From the NCBI GenBank assembly GCA_022453515.1, contig JAJNNY010000015.1, forward strand, positions 434,001 through 498,000: a DNA stretch of 64,000 nucleotides. The letters are read 5' to 3'. The position numbers and the translations under genes are program-made. This document shows positions 34,811-45,877 of the stretch, piece by piece. The notes beneath the pieces are model-generated. The model was not told where the DNA came from and ran no database searches. It saw only the letters and a program-made list of their open reading frames with translations. The first letter of the stretch is position 1. The number at the start of each line of letters is the position of its first letter. The stretch is from Astrocystis sublimbata (taxonomy: Eukaryota; Ascomycota; Sordariomycetes; Xylariales; Xylariaceae).

Positions 34811-35557
34811 GTTTAATACGTCATGCGAGTTGACTCGACTACTCGTTCAAGTAAATTGATAGGCATCTTCTTAAGATTGCGACCTTGGACGTGAGAAAAT
34901 GCTTTTGATTCGATTCCAAGGGTGGTGATCGTTGTAACTACTTAGGGCTACCTTAAGCGACGAGACGGTTGTTGAATTTGTTCTGCACTTTCGCCTGCCA
35001 GGTAGTGTTACTCCTATTAGCAAACCAAGCTGGCTTCAGTTATAGTAATAGTGCAATATTACCAAATCCACACCGGCCAAAGCCGAATACACATAATTTT
35101 CCTTTTGGACAGTTGGCTCGAAGGTGAATGATTGACACATCATTAGATAGAACGGAGATTGTATGATTATAGGAGGATCGCATTTGAGTCCGGTAAGTAC
35201 TTAGAGTGTACCCCAAGGTGTTAAGTGGTCATCGCCCCCAGCTCTTGATGCATGAAGTTGAATCGTAGGTTCCAATGTTGCGACCTGTTGGCGGTTGAGG
35301 AGAAGGTGATTTTCAGTCCATTATCAAGCCATACTCGCTGGGAACCTGCATACTCATCGTTGGAATCCTTGGTAATGCGCCAAATTGTAAGCGTTAGGTT
35401 CCAGTCTGACTGCGTTTGCTGGCACATAAAACTTGCTAACGATTCACTCCTTGTCAAATATGTTCCACTGCTTTTAAGGACTGCTATCGTCAGATCATTT
35501 GTGATTTGTGCTTTCTTCCCTTTCCTTCCCCCATACATCACCAACCTAGCCTTGTTA
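34811..35557. other. Intergenic
   Basis: I see no supported gene. An open frame that continues into the SAT4 fragment downstream begins at about 35252, but the part before 35558 lacks protein-like features. Confidence 0.35.
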
Positions 35558-35785
35558 ATGACCACCAAGACGGAGGTCTTGCCAACTGGCATATCCAGGC
35601 TTGCTGTTAACATAGTCGTTACCACCACTATACTTACCGCTCTGGGCTTTTTTCTAGCCATTTTCCGGTTTCATCTTCGACGAAGAGATGCCATCGGGGT
35701 TGATAATTACATTTTGATGGCAGCGCTTGTCTTCCTGATGTTGCAGCTTGTTTTTGCATATTTGAGTGCGTTGAGTATTGTCTTT
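35558..35785 (+). pseudogene. SAT4-type membrane protein fragment (N-terminal part only)
   Basis: From ATG 35558 the frame reads MTTKTEVLPTGISRLAVNIV, VTTTILTALGFFLAIFRFHL, then RRRDAIGVDNYILMAALVFL and QLVFAYLSALS. The first helix, R-x-x-x-R-R-R-x-x-x-G-x-D-N-Y and second helix match the start of the SAT4/PTH11-like family. After about 72 residues the frame ends in TGA at 35785; a GT at 35767 or 35774 spliced to an AG at 35849 leads to a stop within seven codons. No later helices or the LLPxPxxW segment can be found downstream. This appears to be a truncated copy, not an intact gene. Confidence 0.6.
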
Positions 35786-36228
35786 TGATAAATGGAATTT
35801 TATGTCATCGTTTTTGAGTGTGAATAGTATCATTAACATTGTATCGCAGTTGGGCTTTTTAGCGGTTGAGGATGGGAAATGGAAGACCTCGCCCAACGAC
35901 CCGCGATAGGGTCTTGGTCGGTTTCAGTAGTATCACCAACAGCGACTGCGAAGAAGGGGCAACTGCCAAAATCATGGAGAACCTACCTAAGCGGGATGGC
36001 GGCTATAATTGTGAATGGTTTAATATTTGGACAACTACTTGAACAGCTACTAGGTACTTCAATTAATACACTTCAAGCGTTCAAAGCGTCTGCTTATGTG
36101 CTATCACTATTATACGCCAGATAATATGAACAATTGTGTTTTTATCATCGATTCTACTGTGTATACATTACTGGGTGCAAGGAAAGGGCAAGCGTCGCCC
36201 GCCAGACGTCTTGATAAGGAGCAAACCA
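35786..36228. other. Intergenic between the SAT4 fragment and the cupin gene
   Basis: The sequence is moderately AT-rich. I see no supported gene. Confidence 0.35.
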
Positions 36229-36971
36229 CTAAAGCGAGTCAGGTTTTCGAGGCGCGATGAGATGTGCAATTCGTCCAAACACGGCCATGAACTCAATAGT
36301 ACGTTAGCGCAGTCTTTGCTCGAGATGCATAGTTGCTGTTTTCGCGGTGACTTACCAATTCGTCCAAGAATTGGGAGTGAAGGGGTAGAGCAATGTAAGT
36401 GTCTCCATCGTAGAAAGCCCTCAAGATGTGCCAAAACCCTCCAAATGTACCGGTTGAGAGTATATCGTTGAAGAACCTAAGGGTATTTGACAACGAGTCA
36501 GCGCAGTCGTATACCGGTAATGGAGACGTCGTTTTGTTTGCGACACAGCGGGAAGACGTACATTGCCTTGTAAAGACCGGCAGGGTCGGGTCTTTCGCGA
36601 AGAACAACTCGCTCCCCTGCGAAGGAGACAAAGCTGTGAATAGCCCTACGCGGCACTAGTAGCGCAGGATCACCCGGGCTCAGAATTACAGTGTCGCCAT
36701 TCAAAGTCAATTCAATCCTACCCTGGATAACACTGAGATATTCGGAGTGCTCCTAATGGAATGAAGTGTTAGAGATGCCCCCGCTAAAGCGCTGCTTTAA
36801 CCAACTCGCCTTATGCCAATGTGGTGGTACGTTGAGTGTTTCTTCGCCAGTGCAGATTGTGTCCATCGCATACCGATTAATGGAATCTTCGGGCTCAGAC
36901 TCGTCCATGGTGATGTTCATGGTGATACCCTTCCCTACTCCGAGTGTTTTTAGGATTTTAACGGTACCCAT
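36229..36971 (-). CDS. Cupin-domain protein, 178 aa, four exons with one GC-AG intron
   Basis: Exons are 36971-36810, 36752-36562, 36476-36356 and 36291-36229; the total is 179 codons. The cupin core reads NVPPHWHK joined to EHSEYLSVIQGRIELTLNGD, then SPGDPALLVPRRAIHSFVSF and ERPDPAGLYKAMFF. The metal-binding set H51-x-H53, Glu58 and the later His of AIHSF are present. The C-terminal part has GTFGGFWHILRAFYDGDTYI and a short hydrophobic end (FMAVFGRIAHLIAP). The first intron can only be spliced with a GC donor (AAG/GCGAGT) to the TTAG acceptor at 36753; this joins the two halves of the metal-site motif exactly. Such stand-alone cupins often accompany secondary metabolite genes, but no cluster is seen here. 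Substrate unknown. Confidence 0.8.
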
Positions 36972-38719
36972 TTGGGATTCCCTACGCCCAGTCAAGGATA
37001 TATTTATCGTCTAAATTGTAGTTGCGACTTCGAGGTACGGATGTGTGGGCCGATCATAGAATGGTGCAAGAAATAATAATGTTAGAGCATGTCAGGACGA
37101 AGAAATTGAAGGACGACGGAGGAACAAGTAAGTCTATTTGTACGGCTCCTATGGTCTGCCACCAGTAAAAGCAACACCCCCTAAGTACTCCCAAGGGCAG
37201 GGATTCCTCCCCTACACCCTTTATAATCTAGTTAGAGGCTACTCCTCTTTCTGATTTACGTGACAGATCGTGGCAAATCGTCTACTTATCGGACTAGTAA
37301 AGTATGTGTAGGGCTAGTTAAGGTGAGTGTGGGCTTAATTCTACATTATGTCTGGTGGTCTTATATAGGGGACCATAGTAGATGGCATGTGTGAGTGGGC
37401 ACTGGCAAGAGCCGTAAGGGCCCGGGATGCCGGGGTTCATTTGGTGGTCACTGCCCTGCCCCGTACCTGCTCGCCTGCCAGGTCGGTAACACCTAACTCA
37501 CAGCACATTTCGTCACGCTAGATCGCTAGATCGCTACCTAGATCGCTCGTCACCCATCCTTCCAACCTCATCTTGCCCTCTCGATTCAAATTATTCCTCG
37601 CCCACGTCTCCCAACATTCTTAAAGCGACAGTGACGTTATGCCCATACGCGACGCTCCCCGCATGAGGGGCACGAAGCCAAGGCCTCCCACCTACCTAGG
37701 TACCTATCTAGGTACCTAGTGAGCACACGTCGAAGCCTCCGAAGCCTACTTGCATTCAGCGCCTAGAGTGGCCGTGCTCCCAGCAACGAATGACGGAGGT
37801 GTTGCTATTTCTCATAGACCACCGTATTGCTGTCAGTCCAGCACATACATGTACATCCTGGGGGCGTGGCAATCATATAAACCCTGGTCCCAAGCTTTTT
37901 AAGTTAAGGAAGAGGGCATTCGGAAGCCTTGCCTGGGTGAAATTACTGATCGCTTCATTCAATATTGCTAACAGATTTACTGTGAGACAATGGCGTGACC
38001 ATCGGGATAAGATCTTAGGAATTGAACCTCGATAGAGCGGCACTGGGACAGAACCATGTTGAACTGACTGGTGATCGATAGGAAGATATACGAGAGAACA
38101 CCAACTCAAGACCGGCTTAAGACCCTCTCATCGCTTCAATGACGTTAATTTGGATTCCTCGGCAACACACATTCTCAGAAGGCGGCAAGGCAGATTTGCT
38201 CGTCTGCGATCTGCCCTTGGTAAGCCTAGGTACCGCCCTCATTGCTACGATTCGCTGACGCACCAGATTTTAGGCATACTGGTGTACTGCATGCGCGTAG
38301 CAGTGCATGTGGAAAATCGGAATTGTTTATATTCTTCATCTGCATTATCTGGGAGGGTTTCAACTATGCAGTAAGCTACTAAGTACCATCCGTCTGATAT
38401 CGCACTTATGTCATGTGCATACAAAATGCCAATGAACAGCGAGGGCGCAGCAAACTACTACTGTAGTGCATGCAGGTCTGCGCCCCCATTACGCCCATGC
38501 CACCAGATATCTAAGCATGGCGTCGCCAGTGATAGAGCCTGATCTGACTTCTATTCTCCTGTCCCAACCCTTTCTTTTTCTCCTTCATCAGGTTGCTCTC
38601 TTAGAAGGATAGCCCTCCTCCTTACATTGTACCTCTGCCTATCGCATACATCACCATGGGTGCTGTCCATCTCTGAGCGCCCCTCTTCCGGATCGGCGGC
38701 AGAGACCCGGATTGTAAGA
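36972..38719. other. Intergenic with TACCTAGGTA-type repeats
   Basis: At 37517-37546 there are three near copies of GCTAGATC, and at 37691-37719 a short palindromic array built from CTAGGTAC units. Similar TACCTA/TAGGTA strings recur across the window. I see no supported gene. Confidence 0.5.
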
Positions 38720-41570
38720 ATGGAGGTCATCGGCGCAATTGCAAGCTTTATTGCAATTGGCCAGGCCCTTGCGGTCACGCCCAAAATAATCACCGCTTTG
38801 AGATCAGTCGCAGGCGCAACTGAAGAATTGGCATCTTTGATCGACGAGGTAATACACAAAAAGATATACCAATATTTTGCTGGTCCTCCCCTGACATGAT
38901 TAACTAGCTGGAGTCATTGAATGAACTCTACGAGCAGCTGAAGGAGCATATCGAGGTGTTTTCTGGCGATCAGACCCCTTCTCTGCTCCGAGTCGACAGA
39001 CCTCCATTCCTGAAACATGTGCACGAGAAACTCGAGTCCTTGATTGTTGAGCTGCAGGAACTGGCCGCCTCGTGCCGGGCTGATCGGTCAAATAGCCTGA
39101 AAGCATCAAAAATACGTTGGTTGAAAAGGCGAGGGCACGTGGCAAGACTGCGAGACAAGTGCGAGAAGCAGCAGCAATCGTTGTTATGGTTTTATTATTT
39201 GTTCAAAGAACAATACAGCTTGTAAGACACTGACCAAATACCGTGCACTATATTGATATTGACTAATGCAATCCCAGCAAACAAGGCCACGCTCTCGTGC
39301 AAATACTATCCAATACCTCCCAAGCAAATGAAAGTGTTCCCCCTGCATCATTACCACTCTCTGAGAATGAGCTGAAGACAGCAGAGCACGTTCGGGATGA
39401 CACCGCCGCCCGGAGAAGCACATCTTCGCAGGACTTAGTAGTCACTGCCGAAGGATCCGCAGGCCTTGAATGTCGCTGTCCGTGCCACGTCACGAAGAAA
39501 CGGAGGCGGAGCTATTACAACCTACAAATCCCTTTTTTTGGTACTGGATTTTTCTCGTACCGACTCCAGCGGGTAAAAGATCATTCATGCAAGATGCAAT
39601 GTTGTGACGCTACTCGATCATTTGCCGTGCTGCAGTTTCGGGTGCCGATTTGGCTTTGCAACTCATTCGTGATAGGGACAGTCAGAGCGGGACCACCCTT
39701 GCGCATTGCTACGTCGCTTGACACAACAACGAGATATTCGAGCAACGTCAACCTGCTCTTTAGAGCATGCCACTTTGGAGAACCACAGTACTTCAACCGC
39801 ATTCTGTCACACCTATCTGCAAGTCCCACGAGTATAGATAAGTACGGCAATAGTATATTAGAAGTAGGTTACAAATCATTCATTTCCATACTATTTATGT
39901 ATGTGGACACTTACTTGACTCTGGCCATAGCGTCTCATAAGATACAAGGGAATTTCACTGGTGGCGTATTGCGCCACGGCCTGGCCCGGCCTGATAAGAG
40001 GGACGGAGCCGGGAATGTCAGTTCATCATATGTTTTTACTTTCACAAAGAAACTCTTGATCTGATTTCGTAACTATAGGAGAGCCGCCTGTCATGTGAGG
40101 ACAATACTTTTCCGTGCGAATAGTGCTTCAAGTCCTTTGACGTTGTCTACAAACGAGAAGAGTCTCTTGAATAAAATCATCGAAATTGCCGATTTGGAAG
40201 ATGATGGACAGGAGATCATTGAAGCGATTCGTTCAGAGGAGTCTTGCCCAACATGGGACACAGCGTTATCTGATCTACCCCATCTACTGAATCTACAATC
40301 GATGGATGGCTACACAGTACTTTCTTACGCCATCATGATCGACAATGTTCGACTGGTTAAGCGTTTGCTCGATCTTGGTGCACCTCTCAGTCGGCCGAAT
40401 GCGTACGGTGATATGCCGCTGAATCTTGCTATCAAGTATCGGGCTTATGGAACTGCACACCTCCTTGTGCAGGAGGGTCATCCAGTCGACACTCTTGATT
40501 ATCTGGGCTGCAGCTCGCTTTCCATAGTAATTTTCAACATGGGTCAAGCCGATGCCAAAGTAACCAGTTTTGCAAAGATGTTGTTGTCGCGAGGGGCCAA
40601 GGCCATCTATCCAGACGAACATCTGGGATGGACTGTGTGGCACCGAATCCCAGCCAGCAGATGCAACCAAAAAGACCAATGGGAGCTGTTCGAAATGTTG
40701 AACGTAGCAGGATGGGGAAAACGTATCAACGCGAGGAATTCATTTGGATACACACCTCTCCATACGGCGATCACGGTCCACAACTTGCTATTGGCATCAT
40801 ATCTTCAAAGTGTTGGTGCTGACATCAATGCCTTGGGCGATGGTGGAAAAAATATTTTACATGTTGTTGCTGACTTTGGGATCGAGGAAAGTTGTCAATT
40901 AGTAGAAATGTTTGAGCTCGATGGTATTGACATTCGGACCACAGACGGCCGGGGCTATACACCCCTGAAGGCCTACAGATGGTTTGTGTGGTGCCATGGT
41001 TCATCGTCGAATGCCCTCACTTATCAACAAGGCGTCATAAATGTAACGAATTATTACGATGAGAACCCAGGAGCCGATATTGTCAATAAAGAGGAAGCAT
41101 TCGAGAATCTTCTGCGTAGTGTCCGAGATCGGATGGTCATCCAGGAGATTGGGAAACTCCAGACCTTGGTGACCAAGATTCTCGCGCAGGACCTCTTGTC
41201 GGCTCGAGAAGAGCTGAAGAGAATTGCAGAAGACAAGGAAAAGGCAAAGATCTGACACGAAGCGGAAACCTTCAGAGCTATTGAGATGGATGTCCGAATG
41301 GGCAGGACTGAGCTTGCAGTCGACTCGATCGAGGAATTTATCGAAGCCTCTCGAGATCGAATGCGCGTTTCTCCATTTGATTCCGAGCGGCCTCCATGGG
41401 CGACTTCGAATTCTGATTCCGAGCGTGTATATGCAGAGAACCCGTTGGACGATGATGAAGAGTCCGATTTTGAAGACGATGATGATGAGGACCAAATTGA
41501 CGAGGAGGAAGAAGGGTATAATGATGTTCAAGACAAGACCGATAATGATGACGAAGACGACGCTTACTGA
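38720..41570 (+). pseudogene. PigL_N-type/ankyrin-repeat protein gene interrupted by an in-frame TGA
   Basis: My model joins 38720-38848, 38908-39221, 39278-39863, 39931-40016 and 40079 onward. The N terminus (MEVIGAIASFIAIGQALAVT; LASLIDELESLNELYEQLKE) is the helical PigL_N/Helo-like domain found at the start of fungal NLR-type proteins; a coiled region and a Cys/basic stretch follow. From 40095 there are ankyrin-type repeats (MDGYTVLSYAIMIDNVRLVK; NAYGDMPLNLAIKYRAYGTA; NSFGYTPLHTAITVHNLLLA; DGGKNILHVVADFGIEESCQ; DGRGYTPLKAYRW). The frame meets TGA at 41253-41255 (KEKAKI stop) and continues in the same frame as HEAETFRAIEMDVRMGRTEL with an acidic tail (DDDEESDFEDDDDEDQIDEE) to 41570. A CGA-to-TGA change, or readthrough of TGA-C, explains this. 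Exons 3-5 are less certain. No NACHT domain is present. Confidence 0.7.
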
Positions 41571-41895
41571 ACGGCTGGGGAGGAGGACGATGGACCAAAC
41601 AGCGCAGGGAGCGAGGGACTCTGAGACAAGGAACCGACGATTTTTAACTTGAAACAGCGGAATAGGATGTCTTGGGAAATTGTACTTGAGGGACTGATAT
41701 TTCAATTCGTATCGGGAATCTCACTCTTTTCGCTCAACATTCAGATGGACACTACTTCAGAGTTTTACACACAATTAGTAATTGCAGCGGTAGACTGACC
41801 AAATTCTTGTTAATCTATAACAGTTTCTCTCTCCCCTTCTCCCCTTGTCCCACTCCCTCTCCCTCCCCACCAAACCCCCCAACAGGTAATCCCCA
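41571..41895. other. Intergenic between convergent genes
   Basis: A pyrimidine-rich tract (about 41822-41880) precedes the 3' end of the DUF1295 gene. I see nothing else. Confidence 0.4.
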
Positions 41896-42831
41896 TCACC
41901 AAACCCCCGGAACAACCTTCCACCTCACCTCCCTCTTATACCCCTCCCACTGCACCCCATACCTCCGTCCACAATACTCATCCTGCACCGCCACCGCCCT
42001 CGTCCCGAGATCCCACGCCTGGATTACCCCCATCAGCACCCCGCCCACCCATCCGCTAGCAACCATGCAATACGCGCCGCGCCAAAGCGCATATCCGAAA
42101 TAATTAACATGGCGAGACCACCCCCACAAACCCTCTTTACACAACATCCCCCTATTCTCCCTCTTCCCCTTAAACCGCGCCCTCTGCGTCTCAGCGATCG
42201 TCTCAATGCCCAATCCCACAAGATACAAGACACTTCCCACAATGGTGCTAAGCGGAAGCGTCGTAAACGCCGGCCCGAAATACCCGCCCCACGGCGCGGC
42301 GGTAAAAGGCGATGGGAAAGATATTGCTGGGTATGAGAGTAGAGAGGTCGTTCCGAGCGCGAGGAAGAGGAGGGTGTTGGCGCTGTTCACAAAGGTGTTG
42401 TAGAAGCTCACGGCGGTCGCTGCCGCGGGAGGGAATGATTCTTGAGATGTGATGGTCTGCCAGTAGATTTGTTTCAAGGCGCTGCCGAGGCTCATGCTGA
42501 GCAGGATTAGGGAGGTCGGGGGCCAGGTGCCGCTCCATGGTGCGATGAGGGATGAGGAGAGCGTCGAGGGGGAGGAGAGGTAGTTTGTCAGACTACTAGC
42601 ACTACTGCTGAGGCCTGTGAGGGCAGGGCTGTCGTAGATTGTGCGTAGCCCTACGGCGCTGAGGAGGCGCACGCCGGGACTGGATGTTGAGGGCGAAAGC
42701 AACGCTGCTTGGAGCGGGATGTCGGCTAGGCGAAGCCCGACGAAGGTCAGGGTCCCGGATAAAGAAGGCTTTTTCTCGCCGCGTCGGATGAGGTCGTATT
42801 TTTTGGTATTGTTGGTGTCGGGTTTCGACAT
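41896..42831 (-). CDS. DUF1295-like membrane protein, 311 aa
   Basis: This single-exon gene starts at an ATG at 42831 (MSKPDTNNTKKYDLIRRGEK). Hydrophobic segments appear at about residues 95-125, 140-170, 185-215 and 255-275. The C-terminal part reads GLGIETIAETQRARFKGKRE, then GLWGWSRHVNYFGYALWRGA and AVQDEYCGRRYGVQWEGYKR, which follows the pattern of the steroid 5-alpha-reductase-like C-terminal domain (DUF1295), including W-S-R-H-x-N-Y and Y-G. Related enzymes are ER membrane reductases or methyltransferases that act on sterols or lipids; the reaction here is unknown. It is convergent with the ankyrin gene. The coding sequence is GC-rich and intact. Confidence 0.82.
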   Translation of the reverse strand: MSKPDTNNTKKYDLIRRGEKKPSLSGTLTFVGLRLADIPLQAALLSPSTSSPGVRLLSAVGLRTIYDSPALTGLSSSASSLTNYLSSPSTLSSSLIAPWSGTWPPTSLILLSMSLGSALKQIYWQTITSQESFPPAAATAVSFYNTFVNSANTLLFLALGTTSLLSYPAISFPSPFTAAPWGGYFGPAFTTLPLSTIVGSVLYLVGLGIETIAETQRARFKGKRENRGMLCKEGLWGWSRHVNYFGYALWRGAYCMVASGWVGGVLMGVIQAWDLGTRAVAVQDEYCGRRYGVQWEGYKREVRWKVVPGVW

Positions 42832-44053
42832 TTTGGGCGTTGTGAGGGAGGCTGGTTTGGTTCGTTTACATTGGCATTGGGATAAGGCGAGGTGAGGCGG
42901 AGTGAGATATCCAGATTTTAATGTGGGAAGATGAGAAACACTGAAATACTAGAATAGAGTAAAAAGCAATTGGAAGACACCAATGACCTGTGACAGATGA
43001 AATCGAAGTGAAACCAAGACACCGAACAGAGGGAATGAGGACGAGAATGCGATTAATAGACGGCGTCGGCAGTGGGGCTGGGTTCGCGAATTTGGTCCGT
43101 GACGGACGGAGATGGGGGGATGATTGATTAGCAAAACTCGTGTTTTCGAACTTTGCATCTTACCTAGTCCCGAATCCTTCGACGTTTTACAAGACGTTCT
43201 AGGATCGGGCTATTATCATAAGCAATTTAAGTACATTACAGTAGACGGCATGTCTTGTACAACCACCTGAGGGGTACCTGGGCAATCCGTTGATTCGGCC
43301 GCTGAGTGATGACGCGCAGTGACGCCTGGACTTTGGACTTAGTCCAATTCCAGGGTCCTGCTTACAATGACAGACAACTCAATGCGCGAGACCCTTAGAT
43401 CCCCTGGTAGTCCAATCCGCAAGACCAAATCCTTCCTATAACCAGATAGGGGCTCAATGGACATAATTCGGGTGACACTTGCTCATCGTGGGTATCAATC
43501 AACATGTTCGAGATCAAGTAGATTAATAGGATGATGGATAAGCACCTGGTCAGACTGCATTCACGCATGTCAAGATGCAATACCACCATCCCATCAACAC
43601 ATCCAAACGCAAAGCCTTAGCTACCCCTAATCGCATCGTGTCTGATTAAGGTCGGACAAGCATCTAGTATACATACATACATACATACATACATACATAC
43701 AGCGCAAAGAGCCCATGGCGGCGAATCCTTATCTACCTAGATATGCTCATCCACAGAAGGTCATCGTTTTCGGAAATAGGGGAAACCGTCACTCACTGCT
43801 CATCCGTCGCCGGTCGGTGTTTTTGATCTCATACGTACCTAGCCAACAACGCCAGGAAAGCGAGGCAAACCAGACACGGACAGCTTGCGATGTGCAAAAG
43901 CAACCATCCAAGCCTCCCGTAAGAGCACATTATTCAATACACGCAGGCCCAATCCACTCACTATCGTTTGAATGAATCTGGACCCGTTCTCCTGCTGTGA
44001 ACTCATGTTCGAAGCAGTTCTTTATAGTTTTCCATTAGTACCATCCTTCCTAT
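42832..44053. other. Intergenic
   Basis: This stretch contains the promoter of the DUF1295 gene and the 3' flank of SFH1. An (ATAC)n microsatellite lies at 43668-43700. I see no supported gene. Confidence 0.45.
43668..43700. repeat. (ATAC)n microsatellite
   Basis: About eight tandem ATAC units lie between the DUF1295 and SFH1 genes. Confidence 0.9.
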
Positions 44054-45877
44054 CTATATCGGTCGTATTTGTAAATCGGCAAGGTGCAGATTTTTGGTCC
44101 AGCGAGGCAGTTTTCTATACTTCTCGTAGGATTGGCCGCAGTTGGCACAAAGTGACTGTCGACACATGTTAGCATGGACGAACGCATTAGAACATAGGCG
44201 CATAATGATTCCACTTACTCTCGCACCGTACGGACCGTCGCGGACAGCCCAGACTCCTGTACCCCATATACGACAATGAGAGCAACGCCAATTAAACCTC
44301 TCTTGGTCGGTAAGGGAGCCTCCACCGCCTCCGCCGTAGCCGACGTCTGGCGTTCCTCGTCCACCGGGCGTGCCCGAGCGTCCGAGCGGACTCAGACTGC
44401 GCATCCTCCGCTTTTTTCTTGATCTCTCGCCCCGTCCCATCCGTTCCTCTTCCACGTCCACACCCATGCCGAACGGCATGCCGGCGATCAGGCCTGTGTT
44501 ACTGCTAAAGCGAGCCGTTTCACGTCGCAGGCGGCGGATCTCTCTCTCTCGGTCGATCTCACGCTTCTCTATCTCCTCCCTGGAGAGTAGCTCCATTTTG
44601 GGCTCCCAGCCATCACCGAGTTGCTCGGGATCATATCTCCAACCTGCGTCGGCGCCATGAGCGGCGTCATTGGTAATTTCCGAGCCCGTCACTAAGCCGC
44701 CAGCCTCGCAAGCCTCCTTCTTAAGACGCAGGACTGCCTCGTAGATGGCATGTGTCAGGGCCGGAACCCATTCGCCCGACAGTCCCAGGTCGGCGCAGGT
44801 GACCTTGGCGAAGGCCTCGGCGGTGCCGGGCGGGTGTAGCAGGGACCATTCGAACTTGTCGACATACACCTCGGACGAAAGGTTCACATTCAGATTCACA
44901 ATGCATCGATATCTGTCGTCGGGGTTGTAGTCGTCCGAGTCGGCGGTGATGGGTGTCGCAGTCGCAGTCACCTCCTGCAGATGGGAGGGGACGACCTTGG
45001 AGGGGGTATCGAGGCCGGGGAATTGCGCGGGTGTCTCGGGGCCACGGCTCGACTGGGGCATGGGCGTGACGGGTGTGGCGGAGGTGTCGCGGTACGTGGG
45101 TTGAGACCGCGATGGTTGTGAGGTAGCCGTATTGGGGTCACTGGGGGGTGTGCGGCCCTCGGAATGGAAGAGGGGGTGGAGGGCGACGCCGGCGTACTCC
45201 TCGAGCTGGGTGCGGATCTGTTTGCTGATCTCGCTGGCGATGGCGTTGGCGTTGGGCAGGTCGAGGTCCTGGACGAGGGTGACAGCGAAGTGATCGGTGG
45301 TGATGACGGTCTCGTGCAGGTTCCACAGGAAGATGTCGCGCAGCTTGTAGGGGACGGTGAGGTCGCCGTTGCGGAAGAGCTGGGGGTCGACACCCGGGGG
45401 CGGGTGGATGAGGCCGCGGGGCAGGGGGTAGGCGGCGGCGGGGATGAAGGCGGGGATGTCGACGTCGATGCGGATGGGGATGAGGGTGACGGGCATGGCG
45501 GCCTGGGCCTGGGCGCTCACATCGGCCGAGGTGCGGGCCTGGGCTTTGGTCATCCAGTCGCGCCAGATGCCCTGCATATGCACCGGCACGCGCGTGTCCT
45601 TGCCCACGCGGTCGCTGGGGTCGGCGCGGGAGGCACTATCGTCGCGGCGCAGACTGCGCAGACCGGTGGGTCGCCTACGGCCATCTTCATCATCGTCGTC
45701 GTCGTAGTCGTAGCCGTCCTCGGCGTAGTTGATGACGGTGGTGCCGCGCTTGGTGGTGCGGCCCTGGGGTCCTGGCGCGACGGGCTGCAGCACGGGCGCA
45801 AGCAGGGCGTTGTTGTAGGTGCGCAAGCGTGGAGCGTAGCTGGACGCGAGCGCCTGAGGGATACTCCTACTCTCCAT
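44054..45877 (-). CDS. SFH1: SNF5-family chromatin remodelling subunit SFH1
   Basis: Start at ATG 45877. The N-terminal part has an acidic tract (YDYDDDDDEDGRRR). The SNF5 domain spans roughly residues 125-400: TLIPIRIDVDIPAFIPAAAY, LRDIFLWNLHETVITTDHFA, a Ser/Thr/Pro-rich insertion, IVNLNVNLSSEVYVDKFEWS and WVPALTHAIYEAVLRLKKEA. A C-terminal GATA-like zinc finger reads WRCSHCRIWGTGVWAVRDGP and, across an intron, SLCANCGQSYEKYRKLPRW. Fungal SFH1/SNF5 proteins of this kind combine both features. The product should be a nuclear core subunit of the RSC/SWI-SNF ATP-dependent remodeller. A 63-nt GTAAGT...GACAG intron (about 44229-44167) must be removed to bring the Cys pairs together; it has no stop and keeps the frame, so the unspliced frame gives 607 residues and the spliced product about 586. 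Confidence 0.92.
   Translation of the reverse strand: MESRSIPQALASSYAPRLRTYNNALLAPVLQPVAPGPQGRTTKRGTTVINYAEDGYDYDDDDDEDGRRRPTGLRSLRRDDSASRADPSDRVGKDTRVPVHMQGIWRDWMTKAQARTSADVSAQAQAAMPVTLIPIRIDVDIPAFIPAAAYPLPRGLIHPPPGVDPQLFRNGDLTVPYKLRDIFLWNLHETVITTDHFAVTLVQDLDLPNANAIASEISKQIRTQLEEYAGVALHPLFHSEGRTPPSDPNTATSQPSRSQPTYRDTSATPVTPMPQSSRGPETPAQFPGLDTPSKVVPSHLQEVTATATPITADSDDYNPDDRYRCIVNLNVNLSSEVYVDKFEWSLLHPPGTAEAFAKVTCADLGLSGEWVPALTHAIYEAVLRLKKEACEAGGLVTGSEITNDAAHGADAGWRYDPEQLGDGWEPKMELLSREEIEKREIDREREIRRLRRETARFSSNTGLIAGMPFGMGVDVEEERMGRGERSRKKRRMRSLSPLGRSGTPGGRGTPDVGYGGGGGGSLTDQERFNWRCSHCRIWGTGVWAVRDGPYGARVSGIIMRLCSNAFVHANMCRQSLCANCGQSYEKYRKLPRWTKNLHLADLQIRPI
44167..44229 (-). other. 63-nt frame-preserving intron in SFH1
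   Basis: GTAAGT donor after GGTGCGAGA, branch-like TGCTAAC and acceptor TGTCGACAG. Removal joins GPYGAR to SLCANCGQ, the expected GATA-type finger. Because the length is a multiple of three and no stop occurs, retention would insert 21 residues inside the finger. Confidence 0.8.
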
